Part shown: positions 1 to 5,393 of the stretch, piece after piece
Layout of the letters: every line of letters starts with the position of its first letter
Numbering within the stretch: the stretch's first letter is position 1
NCBI GenBank assembly: GCA_910586025.1
Contig: CAJUIO010000130.1
Location: 1-8,798 of the forward strand
Direction of reading: 5' to 3'
DNA length: 8,798 bases
Origin: an uncultured Lachnospiraceae bacterium
GTDB lineage: Bacteria > Bacillota > Clostridia > Lachnospirales > Lachnospiraceae
Position numbers and translations under genes: made by a program
Notes under the pieces: generated by a model
Told to the model about the DNA's origin: nothing
The model's input: the letters and a program-made list of their open reading frames with translations, nothing else
Databases searched by the model: none

Positions 1-572
1 ACGTCCACATATTTCATCAGGTTTGTCATGACCTTCTGGGCCTTCTCGGAGGACCACAGCTTCTTGCGGAAGTTCAGATCAACGGAAACCTTCACTCCGT
101 GCTTTCTGGCGGCAATCAGAGCCTTCTCGGTGAGCTCGGCCGCACTGTCGGATACCGCGGGAGTGATTCCGGTGAAATGGAACCAGTCCGCACCCTCAAA
201 GATCGCGTCAAAATCAAAATCCGCCTCCGTGGCTGTCGCAATGGAGGAATGCGCCCTGTCATAGACCACCTTGGAGGGTCTCATGGATGAGCCGGACTCG
301 AGAAAATAGATTCCAAGTCTCTCGCCGCATCTCGCGATATGGCCGGTTGCCACATTGTACTTCCGAAGAGCCGCCACTGCACACTCTCCGATCTCATTGT
401 CAGGAACCGCCGTGACAAACTCCGCGTCATGTCCGTAATTTGCCAGCGATACCGCCACATTTGCCTCGCCGCCGCCGTAATTTACGTCAAACTCATCCGC
501 CTGGATAAATTTCTCGTTGTTGGGGGTAGATAATCTGAGCATGATCTCGCCCATTGTGATAATTTTTGCCAT
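1..572 (-). CDS. kdgK: 2-keto-3-deoxygluconate kinase (PfkB family), 3' end missing
   Basis: Cytoplasmic sugar kinase that phosphorylates 2-keto-3-deoxygluconate to KDPG with ATP, one step before the aldolase encoded just upstream. The 190 visible residues start MAKIITMGEIMLRLS and carry the PfkB/ribokinase N-terminal pattern: GEIM (8-11), GGGEANVA (33-40), an RLGIYFLE stretch (85-92) and YDRA (104-107), followed by DLNFR (165-169). This order is typical of KDG kinases. The ATP-binding C-terminal half, including the GAGD motif, lies beyond the left edge. The ATG at 572-570 is chosen because the homologous region begins there and AGG lies 7 nt upstream; that AGG sits inside a 17-bp repeat. It is the last visible gene of the operon, 125 bp after eda. 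A fructokinase or other PfkB kinase is possible from the fold alone, but the neighbours make KDG the likely substrate. Confidence 0.9.
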   Translation of the reverse strand, partial: MAKIITMGEIMLRLSTPNNEKFIQADEFDVNYGGGEANVAVSLANYGHDAEFVTAVPDNEIGECAVAALRKYNVATGHIARCGERLGIYFLESGSSMRPSKVVYDRAHSSIATATEADFDFDAIFEGADWFHFTGITPAVSDSAAELTEKALIAARKHGVKVSVDLNFRKKLWSSEKAQKVMTNLMKYVD

Positions 573-574
573 TT

Positions 575-674
575 TTATACCTATGCCTTTCCCGTATGAG
601 CCTCTCCCATGCGGGAATAGGCCCAAATACGCAGATTGAAAATTTCAATTTTCAATCTTATACCTATGCCTTTC
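575..674. repeat. Direct-repeat-bounded intergenic element with two hairpins
   Basis: Most of the 125-bp spacer between eda and kdgK is repeat structure. TTATACCTATGCCTTTC occurs exactly at 575-591 and again at 658-674, a period of 83 bp. Between the copies lie two inverted repeats. One is a perfect palindrome with 12-bp arms at 633-644 and 647-658, separated by 2 nt. The other is a 10-pair stem (one G-T pair) formed by 589-598 and 608-617 around a 9-nt loop. Removing one 83-bp unit would leave a normal short spacer with the same ribosome binding site, so the element looks like an insertion or duplication. It contains no reading frame worth calling. Whether it recurs elsewhere in the genome cannot be seen here. 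Confidence 0.7.
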
Positions 675-697
675 TTCTAATCAGCGTCACCGCCGTC

Positions 698-1663
698 TTA
701 TTTCTGCACCAGATGAACGGCAAATCCGCCGATTTCCTCTTTCAGATAAATCGCCTTCAGCGCTCCCTTTGCGTCCTTCTTAGCGGATTCCTCATTGAAC
801 TCGACCCCAAGGACTGTGGACAGATAGTTGACCGCCCTCTCAATATAATTGGTTCTGACTGCAATGTGTCCGTTCCTGCCAAGATAAGGGCTCTTCATCA
901 CTTCCAGAGCCGTTCCTGCGAATATGGAGCTCGTCCCCGCCTTTGCGGGCATACCGAAAATAAAGGCAAAGCGGTTTGCCGCCTTTACGGCCTCCTCCTC
1001 GCTCTCGGCATTCACTCCCACGTGGGCCAGCTCAAAGCCAAGCATAGTCTGAACCGCCTCCCTGGTGAGCTGCTCGATTTTGTCCCACTCTCCCGCATTG
1101 ATCAGGTCGCCGGGAACCATCCAGGAACCGCCGCAGGCAATGATTTTGTTAAAATCGAGATAAGAGGTCAGGTTTTTGGCGCTGATACCGCCTGTGGGCA
1201 TAAATTTCATATTCACGTAAGGAGCCGCCATTGCCTTGATCTTTGCCAGACCGCCGGACTGCTCCGCCGGAAAAAACTTCACCACGTCGAGTCCCAGCTC
1301 GATCGCCTGCTCGATATCGCTCGGGCTTGAGGTTCCGGGCGTAATGGGGATATTTTTTTCCACACAGTATTTTACCGTGTTAGGATTAAGACCCGGACTC
1401 ACAATGAATTTTGCGCCCGCCTCCACTGCCGCATCTACCTGGGCCGCATTCAGGACCGTTCCCGCTCCCACGCACATATTCGGAAAATTCTCCGTCATGA
1501 TTTTGATCGCTTCCGCCGCCGCATCCGTCCGGAAGGTAACCTCTGCGCAGGGAAGACCGCCCGCACACAGCGCCTTTGCCAGAGGAAGTGCGTCCTGTGC
1601 CCTGTCAATCTTCACAACGGGTACGATACCGATCTTACTGATCTTCTCTAAAACTGCGTTCAT
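698..1663 (-). CDS. eda: KDPG/KHG aldolase with C-terminal VOC (glyoxalase-like) domain
   Basis: Residues 1 to about 209 are a class I KDPG aldolase, which splits 2-keto-3-deoxy-6-phosphogluconate into pyruvate and glyceraldehyde-3-phosphate. The active-site set is complete: E41 and R45 in AEVTFRT, GAGTV at 66-70, PGTSSP at 109-114, the Schiff-base lysine K129 in VVKFFPAE, and PTGGI at 156-160. A stand-alone Eda is about 210 residues; this protein has 321. The extra part (about 211-321) begins ELAHVGV and contains two similar beta-alpha-beta units (about 211-260 and 264-321, the second starting GHIAVRT), which is the layout of the vicinal oxygen chelate fold. Possible metal-site residues are H214, E254, H266 and H317. 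The ATG at 1663 is preceded by AAGGAGAG at normal spacing. The gene lies 31 bp after the RpiB-type gene in the operon. The aldolase function is nearly certain; the role of the VOC part is unknown. Confidence 0.93.
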   Translation of the reverse strand: MNAVLEKISKIGIVPVVKIDRAQDALPLAKALCAGGLPCAEVTFRTDAAAEAIKIMTENFPNMCVGAGTVLNAAQVDAAVEAGAKFIVSPGLNPNTVKYCVEKNIPITPGTSSPSDIEQAIELGLDVVKFFPAEQSGGLAKIKAMAAPYVNMKFMPTGGISAKNLTSYLDFNKIIACGGSWMVPGDLINAGEWDKIEQLTREAVQTMLGFELAHVGVNAESEEEAVKAANRFAFIFGMPAKAGTSSIFAGTALEVMKSPYLGRNGHIAVRTNYIERAVNYLSTVLGVEFNEESAKKDAKGALKAIYLKEEIGGFAVHLVQK

Positions 1664-1694
1664 AATTCTCTCCTTTTCGGTTATCTTTCAAGCT

Positions 1695-2336
1695 CTAACA
1701 GCCGAGAATCTCTCTCACACAGGCGGCAAGCCTGTCGCACTTACAGTTCGCAAAGAAATACTCCCTGAATTTTTCACCGGAAAGAGCGCCCTTTACCAGC
1801 TCTGCGTCAAGCCCCTTAAGAATCGTCTCCATATCCGTGTGAGTAACCTCCTTCACCTGATCCAGAATCTTCTTGTTTCTCTGCTCGGGCTCCACTCTCT
1901 CCTTGGGATATCCGCCGCCTCCCGGCGCACAGAACAGCTTTTCAAAGATGTACTGCAGGTTCAGCTCTCCGCCCCATCCGAAGTTCTCCGCAAAAGGAAG
2001 AGCAATACAGTTACCGTCGTTTACCTGTGAGAACAGATAAGCGTCGAGGGGAGAGGTGATATGGCCGCAGAGCACCCTAGGGAAGGAATTACATGCCAGC
2101 ATGGCCCCCTCGCCGGTGCCGCAGCCTGTGATTACATAGTCCGCCGCTCCCGAATTAAGGAGAACCGCCGCCAGAATCCCGTTCTGCACGTAGGTGAGAG
2201 AATTGGCATCCTCCGCCGAATACATCCCGTAATTGAACACCTCATGTCCCATGGGCTCCACCACGCTCTTTAAGGTATCGCAGATCAGACTGTTCTTTGC
2301 CGCCTGACTGTTTTCGTTTATCAGTGCTATTTTCAT
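1695..2336 (-). CDS. dhuI: RpiB/LacAB-family isomerase, probable 4-deoxy-5-keto-uronate isomerase (DhuI-like)
   Basis: A 213-residue cytoplasmic protein starting MKIALINENSQ. GCGTGEG (71-77) matches the catalytic-cysteine loop of RpiB/LacAB isomerases (C72); H92 in CGHITS and the VNDGN segment (105-109) fit the family's other conserved positions. It is longer than classical RpiB (about 150 residues) because of a C-terminal extension (about 138-213) containing a Gly-rich PGGGGYP stretch. From memory, streptococcal DhuI, which isomerises 4-deoxy-L-threo-5-hexosulose-uronate from glycosaminoglycans, belongs to this family, has this length and sits beside the same partner genes. That supports the call, but an alignment was not possible. 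An upstream in-frame ATG at 2384 would add 16 residues; the start at 2336 is preferred because GGAAAGGG precedes it and the family begins there. A plain pentose-phosphate isomerase is the main alternative. Confidence 0.75.
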   Translation of the reverse strand: MKIALINENSQAAKNSLICDTLKSVVEPMGHEVFNYGMYSAEDANSLTYVQNGILAAVLLNSGAADYVITGCGTGEGAMLACNSFPRVLCGHITSPLDAYLFSQVNDGNCIALPFAENFGWGGELNLQYIFEKLFCAPGGGGYPKERVEPEQRNKKILDQVKEVTHTDMETILKGLDAELVKGALSGEKFREYFFANCKCDRLAACVREILGC

Positions 2337-2395
2337 TTTTCTTATCCCTTTCCTTTTATTATTTACGATGTTGGAAATTGTCACCGTACCTTTTT

Positions 2396-2429
2396 ATGCC
2401 GCAAGGCCGGTCTTTCGGCCCTGCGGCAT
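2396..2429. other. Strong intercistronic hairpin between kduD and dhuI
   Basis: An imperfect inverted repeat: 8 bp (2396-2403 with 2422-2429), one mismatch (2404/2421), then 5 bp of GGCCG/CGGCC (2405-2409 with 2416-2420) closed by a 6-nt loop. The T-run that would make it an intrinsic terminator (2429-2433) follows on the plus strand, although no plus-strand gene ends here. In the operon direction the stem is followed by A residues instead. It may therefore act as an RNA-processing or stability element within the operon mRNA, or block antisense transcription. The structure is read directly; the role is inferred. Confidence 0.55.
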
Positions 2430-2449
2430 TTTTCGTGCCTGTATTTTTA

Positions 2450-3253
2450 TTATGGCTGCTTTCCGATGTATGCCAGAATACCGCCGTCCACATACAGAAC
2501 ATGTCCGTTCACAAAGTCGGATGCCTCTGATGCCAGGAATACCGCAGGGCCCTGAAGGTCCTCGGTCTCGCCCCAGCGCGCCGCAGGGGTCTTGGCGATG
2601 ATAAACTGGTCGAAGGGATGTCTGCTTCCGTCCGGCTGCTTCTCGCGCAGAGGAGCCGTCTGAGGCGTCGCAATATAGCCGGGCCCGATTCCGTTACACT
2701 GAATGTTGAACTCGCCGTACTCGGACGCTATATTTCTGGTGAGCATCTTAAGACCGCCCTTTGCCGCCGCATAAGCGGAAACCGTCTCGCGCCCAAGCTC
2801 GCTCATCATGGAACAGATGTTGATGATCTTTCCGTGTCCCTTTTTGATCATGCCGGGAATCACGGCCTTTGCCACGATAAAAGGCGCATTCAGGTCAACG
2901 TCGATCACCTGGCGGAACTGGTCTGCCGTCATTTCCAGCATGGGGATTCTCTTGATGATGCCCGCATTGTTTACCAGGATATCAATCACGCCCACTTCCT
3001 CCTCGATCTTCGCCACCATGGCGTTCACCTGCTCCTCGTTTGTCACGTCGCAGACATAGCCGTGAGCCTTGATGCCCTTTTCCTCATATGCGGCGAGCCC
3101 CTTGTCAACCAGCTCCTGCTTGATATCGTTAAACACGATAGTCGCTCCCGCATCCGCATAGGCGCTTGCAATGGCAAAGCCGATCCCGTAGGATGCCCCC
3201 GTTACCAGGGCTACCTTGCCCTCCAGTGAAAACTTAGCCGTAAAATCTCCCAT
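2450..3253 (-). CDS. kduD: SDR dehydrogenase making 2-keto-3-deoxygluconate (KduD/DhuD; 'gluconate 5-dehydrogenase' type)
   Basis: A classical short-chain dehydrogenase of 267 residues, the usual size. It has the Rossmann motif TGASYGIG (18-25), NNAG (95-98), catalytic S148 and the YxxxK pair Y161/K165. D43 at the end of the second strand (FND) suggests NAD(H) preference. The predicted step is reversible reduction of 3-deoxy-D-glycero-2,5-hexodiulosonate to 2-keto-3-deoxygluconate, directly after the isomerase. From memory the sequence closely resembles the streptococcal enzyme usually labelled gluconate 5-dehydrogenase, which belongs to the DhuD/DhuI unsaturated-uronate pathway. Databases may therefore call it Ga5DH; the neighbouring kduI, eda and kdgK favour the KduD/DhuD role. 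The ATG at 3253 has GGAGAG about 8 nt upstream. It is the second gene of the operon, 50 bp after kduI. Confidence 0.88.
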   Translation of the reverse strand: MGDFTAKFSLEGKVALVTGASYGIGFAIASAYADAGATIVFNDIKQELVDKGLAAYEEKGIKAHGYVCDVTNEEQVNAMVAKIEEEVGVIDILVNNAGIIKRIPMLEMTADQFRQVIDVDLNAPFIVAKAVIPGMIKKGHGKIINICSMMSELGRETVSAYAAAKGGLKMLTRNIASEYGEFNIQCNGIGPGYIATPQTAPLREKQPDGSRHPFDQFIIAKTPAARWGETEDLQGPAVFLASEASDFVNGHVLYVDGGILAYIGKQP

Positions 3254-3303
3254 TTCGTCTCTCTCCTTCTCTCTCTTTAAATTATAGGTTAAACCGCAAC
3301 AGA

Positions 3304-4164
3304 TTACACCAGCTCCTGGTTTGCCACATGATCCATGTCGTCAAAATCCTGATTTTCTCCCACCATGCCCCAGATAAAGGTGTAAGCCTTAGAACCGCAT
3401 CCCGAATGAATCGACCAGCTGGGCGAGATCACCGCCTCCTCGTTCCTCATGACAATGTGTCTGGTCTGTGTGGGCTCTCCCATGAAATGCATCACGAAGG
3501 CATCCTCCGGCATTTCAAAGTAGAGATACACCTCCATCCGTCTGTCATGGGTGTGGCACGGCATGGTATTCCAAACACTGCCGGGCTCCAGTCTCGTCAT
3601 ACCCATGACAAGCTGACAGCTCTCCACCTGCCCCGGGAGGATATATTTACAGATCACCCTGTGGTTTGCATCCTCGAGACAGCCGCACTCCACCTTGTTC
3701 TCGTCCTTCACAATGACCACGCCCTCCTGCGGCGTTCCCTCGGGCCTGATCAGAACCGTGGGATACTCCCTGTGGGCCGGTGCGCTGTTGATGTAGAATT
3801 TCGCAGGCTGTGCGGCATCCACGCTGTCAAACACGATATCCCTGCTGCCCATTCCGATGTACATGCCTTCCTTAAAACCCACCTCGTATTTCCTGCCGTC
3901 AATGGTAATCACGCCGGCCCCGCCGATATTGATCGCGCCCATCTCTCTCCTCTGCAGGAAATATTCAGCCCTCAGCTCGTCCCCTGCAGTCAGGGTAAGC
4001 GGTGATACCGGCACTGCCGCACCCGTAATGATCCTGTCGATATGGCTGTACACCAGTTTGATCTCACCGGGCGTAAACAGGTTCTGAATCAGAAAATCCT
4101 CTCTCAGCCGTTCCGTCGTGTAGTGCTTCACGTCTCTGGGTGAAGCCGCTGTTCTCAACTCCAT
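3304..4164 (-). CDS. kduI: 5-keto-4-deoxyuronate isomerase (KduI)
   Basis: Cytoplasmic cupin-fold zinc isomerase that converts 5-keto-4-deoxyuronate (DKI), formed from unsaturated uronates, into 2,5-diketo-3-deoxygluconate. The length of 286 residues compares with 278 for the E. coli protein. The metal ligands are visible as H204 and H206 in MPCHTHDRR, E211 in MEVYLYF and H253 in SIHSGCG. Their spacing equals that of E. coli H196/H198/E203/H245 with an offset of 8. The N-terminal part (RTAASPRDVKHYTTERLR) and YFLQRREMGAINIGG (68-82) are also characteristic. The ATG at 4164 has AAGGAAGG 8 nt upstream. It is the first gene of the operon, so it probably defines the inducing substrate class. Regulation is likely by the divergent AraC-family gene. 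Identity is very secure. Confidence 0.96.
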   Translation of the reverse strand: MELRTAASPRDVKHYTTERLREDFLIQNLFTPGEIKLVYSHIDRIITGAAVPVSPLTLTAGDELRAEYFLQRREMGAINIGGAGVITIDGRKYEVGFKEGMYIGMGSRDIVFDSVDAAQPAKFYINSAPAHREYPTVLIRPEGTPQEGVVIVKDENKVECGCLEDANHRVICKYILPGQVESCQLVMGMTRLEPGSVWNTMPCHTHDRRMEVYLYFEMPEDAFVMHFMGEPTQTRHIVMRNEEAVISPSWSIHSGCGSKAYTFIWGMVGENQDFDDMDHVANQELV

Positions 4165-4203
4165 ATTGTGATCCTTCCTTTCCGCTGTTGTTTACTACAG
4201 TAT

Positions 4204-4232
4204 ACTATATAAAATTATCTATGTCATTTCAA
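4204..4232 (-). promoter_or_regulatory. Probable promoter of the kduI operon
   Basis: On the minus strand, TTGAAA (4232-4227) and TATAGT (4209-4204) are separated by exactly 17 bp. Each differs from the sigma-A consensus at one position. Transcription would start near 4197, giving a leader of about 33 nt before the kduI ATG. No other pairing in the spacer is as good. Confidence 0.65.
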
Positions 4233-4247
4233 AAAGGAAGAAAAACC

Positions 4248-4276
4248 TTGCAAATCTTGTACTCTTCCACTATAAT
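4248..4276 (+). promoter_or_regulatory. Probable promoter of the AraC-family regulator
   Basis: TTGCAA (4248-4253) and a perfect TATAAT (4271-4276) lie 17 bp apart on the plus strand. The start would be near 4283, giving a leader of about 44 nt that contains a palindrome and the AAAGGTGAT ribosome binding site. Its -35 box is only 15 bp from the -35 box of the opposing kduI promoter. Confidence 0.65.
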
Positions 4277-4288
4277 TAGGCTATATTT

Positions 4289-4304
4289 ATGTAACCTCTT
4301 ACAT
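4289..4304. promoter_or_regulatory. cre-like palindrome in the regulator leader
   Basis: ATGTAA and TTACAT form perfect 6-bp arms around CCTC. The inner 14 bases (4290-4303, TGTAACCTCTTACA) match the CcpA catabolite-responsive element TGWAANCGNTNWCA at 13 of 14 positions. The exception is the central G, normally strongly conserved, which is T here. Lying just downstream of the regulator's -10 box, the site could act as a repression roadblock. It may instead bind another regulator or be chance. Confidence 0.4.
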
Positions 4305-4326
4305 TTTTGACAAAAGGTGATCCCCT

Positions 4327-5181
4327 ATGGAAGAATTGTACTCCTGCAGACAGGCGATTGAGAACTGTACGCAGACTCAGACCTTCGCCATCGCCCATTT
4401 ATATAAAGAAGAAAACGCCATGGACATGCACATCCATGACTGTTATGAGATCTACTATTCCATCTCCGGAGGAAAGCAGTTTCTGATCGACAATAAGTTC
4501 TACAGCATTGAGCCGGGCGATCTTTTCATCATCAATCAGTATGAAAGCCACAAGATCACCCAGGTGGATAAGATGGTGCACGAGAGAATCGTGCTTTCGA
4601 TTCATCCTGACTTTACGAAAAAGCTTTCCACCCCCGGAACCGACCTGGATGCCTGCTTCTCCAACCGGCCGGAGGATTTCAGCCACAGGATTCCCCTAAG
4701 CCGCGAACAGCAGGCCCGCTTCCTCTACTACATCAACAAGATCACCGGTGCGGAGGGCTACGGTCATGATATAATCGAGCAGTCCGCCTTCATGGAGCTC
4801 ATGGTTTTGATCAACAACACTCTGCAGACCAGTGCGTCTCATGCGGCCGGCGGCTGCGTCTACAGCCAGCAGGTGGACGACATTCTCTCCTATATTAACC
4901 GCAACATCGCCTCCTCCATCACCATTGAGCAGCTCTCCGGCGAATTCTTCTTAAGCGAATCCTATATCTGCCGGATCTTCAAGGCCGCCACCGGGACCAC
5001 CATCAACAAATATATCTGCGCAAGACGCATCAGTATCGCCAAGTCTCTGCTCAACGAGGGGAGCAGCGTCACGGAGGCCTATGAGAAGAGCGGTTTTACC
5101 GATTACAGCAACTTTTTCAAGGCCTTTACCAAAGCCGTTGGAATCTCCCCCAAAAAATACGCCCAATGCAGCGTTCTTTAG
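4327..5181 (+). CDS. AraC-family transcriptional regulator (cupin + double HTH)
   Basis: A 284-residue DNA-binding regulator. The N-terminal part (about 20-95) is an AraC-type cupin sensor: HIHDCYEIYYS carries H35, H37 and E41, followed by the GGKQFLID and IEPGDLFIINQYESH strands. The C-terminal 100 residues are the AraC/XylS domain with two helix-turn-helix units, about 199-220 (ITIEQLSGEFFLSESYICRIF) and 248-270 (VTEAYEKSGFTDYSNFFKAF), ending in the usual GISPKKY. No signal peptide or membrane segment is seen, so it acts in the cytoplasm. The start at 4327 has AAAGGTGAT 7 nt upstream. Its divergent position next to kduI suggests that it senses a uronate-pathway intermediate and activates the operon; the ligand is inferred only. 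Confidence 0.93.
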   Translation: MEELYSCRQAIENCTQTQTFAIAHLYKEENAMDMHIHDCYEIYYSISGGKQFLIDNKFYSIEPGDLFIINQYESHKITQVDKMVHERIVLSIHPDFTKKLSTPGTDLDACFSNRPEDFSHRIPLSREQQARFLYYINKITGAEGYGHDIIEQSAFMELMVLINNTLQTSASHAAGGCVYSQQVDDILSYINRNIASSITIEQLSGEFFLSESYICRIFKAATGTTINKYICARRISIAKSLLNEGSSVTEAYEKSGFTDYSNFFKAFTKAVGISPKKYAQCSVL

Positions 5182-5198
5182 CCGCAGAGGGCTTTTTT
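5180..5198 (+). terminator. Possible weak terminator after the AraC-family gene
   Basis: AGCC (5180-5183) can pair with GGCT (5190-5193), followed directly by a run of T. The stem is only 4 bp and overlaps the TAG stop codon, so termination here would be inefficient. The hairpin at 5268-5295 could serve as a second stop for this transcript. Confidence 0.3.
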
Positions 5199-5263
5199 AT
5201 CTATTTCCCGCAATAACCCGGGCGCCAGGCCTGTATAAGGATTCACAAGTATAAATGCAACAC

Positions 5264-5295
5264 AAAAAAAGAAGCCCTCTTTCTCGGGCTTCTTT
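5264..5295 (-). terminator. Intrinsic terminator of the tRNA-Leu gene
   Basis: A perfect 10-bp stem pairs AAAGAAGCCC (5268-5277) with GGGCTTCTTT (5286-5295) around an 8-nt loop. On the minus strand it ends in an uninterrupted run of seven T (5270-5264). It begins 3 nt after the tRNA 3' end. On the plus strand it could also help to stop transcription from the AraC-family gene. Confidence 0.85.
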
Positions 5296-5298
5296 CCG

Positions 5299-5382
5299 TG
5301 CAGGAAAAGAGACTTGAACTCTCATGGTATTGCTACCACACGGACCTGAACCGTGCGCGTCTGCCAATTCCGCCATTCCTGC
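5299..5382 (-). tRNA. tRNA-Leu (anticodon CAG)
   Basis: Minus-strand sequence folds into a complete class II tRNA. The acceptor stem is GCAGGAA/TTCCTGC with discriminator A. The anticodon stem CACGG/CCGTG closes the loop TTCAGGT, giving anticodon CAG, which reads CUG leucine codons. A long variable arm (TGGTAGCAATACCA), expected for leucine tRNA, precedes the T-arm with TTCAAGT. The D-arm carries the usual TTGGCAGAC-type sequence. CCA is not encoded: CGG follows the discriminator, so the end must be added by a nucleotidyltransferase. It is a single tRNA with its own promoter and terminator, placed tail-to-tail with the AraC-family gene. Confidence 0.97.
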
Positions 5383-5393
5383 GAACAACTGAA

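Noticed and set aside
575..674. CRISPR array before kdgK
   Set aside because: Only two 17-bp repeat copies, a spacer-like interval that is itself palindromic, and no cas genes in the window.
566..1330. Plus-strand open frame of about 254 codons opposite eda
   Set aside because: It lies antisense to the well-supported aldolase, has no family motif and begins inside the kdgK leader repeat without a ribosome binding site.
1236..2030. Plus-strand open frame spanning the eda and dhuI-like genes
   Set aside because: Antisense to two convincing genes and with no recognisable protein features.
2618..3229. Plus-strand open frame opposite kduD
   Set aside because: A shadow of the SDR gene; no start signal and no motif.
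3254..3303. TATAAT in the kduI-kduD spacer on the minus strand as a possible internal promoter
   Set aside because: The -10 is perfect, but the best -35 at 17 bp (GTGTAA) matches only 3 of 6 bases and overlaps the kduI stop codon; continuous operon transcription explains the region better.
4199..4206. AGTATACT palindrome as an operator
   Set aside because: It is only 8 bp, AT-rich and overlaps the -10 region of the kduI promoter, so it is easily explained by promoter composition.
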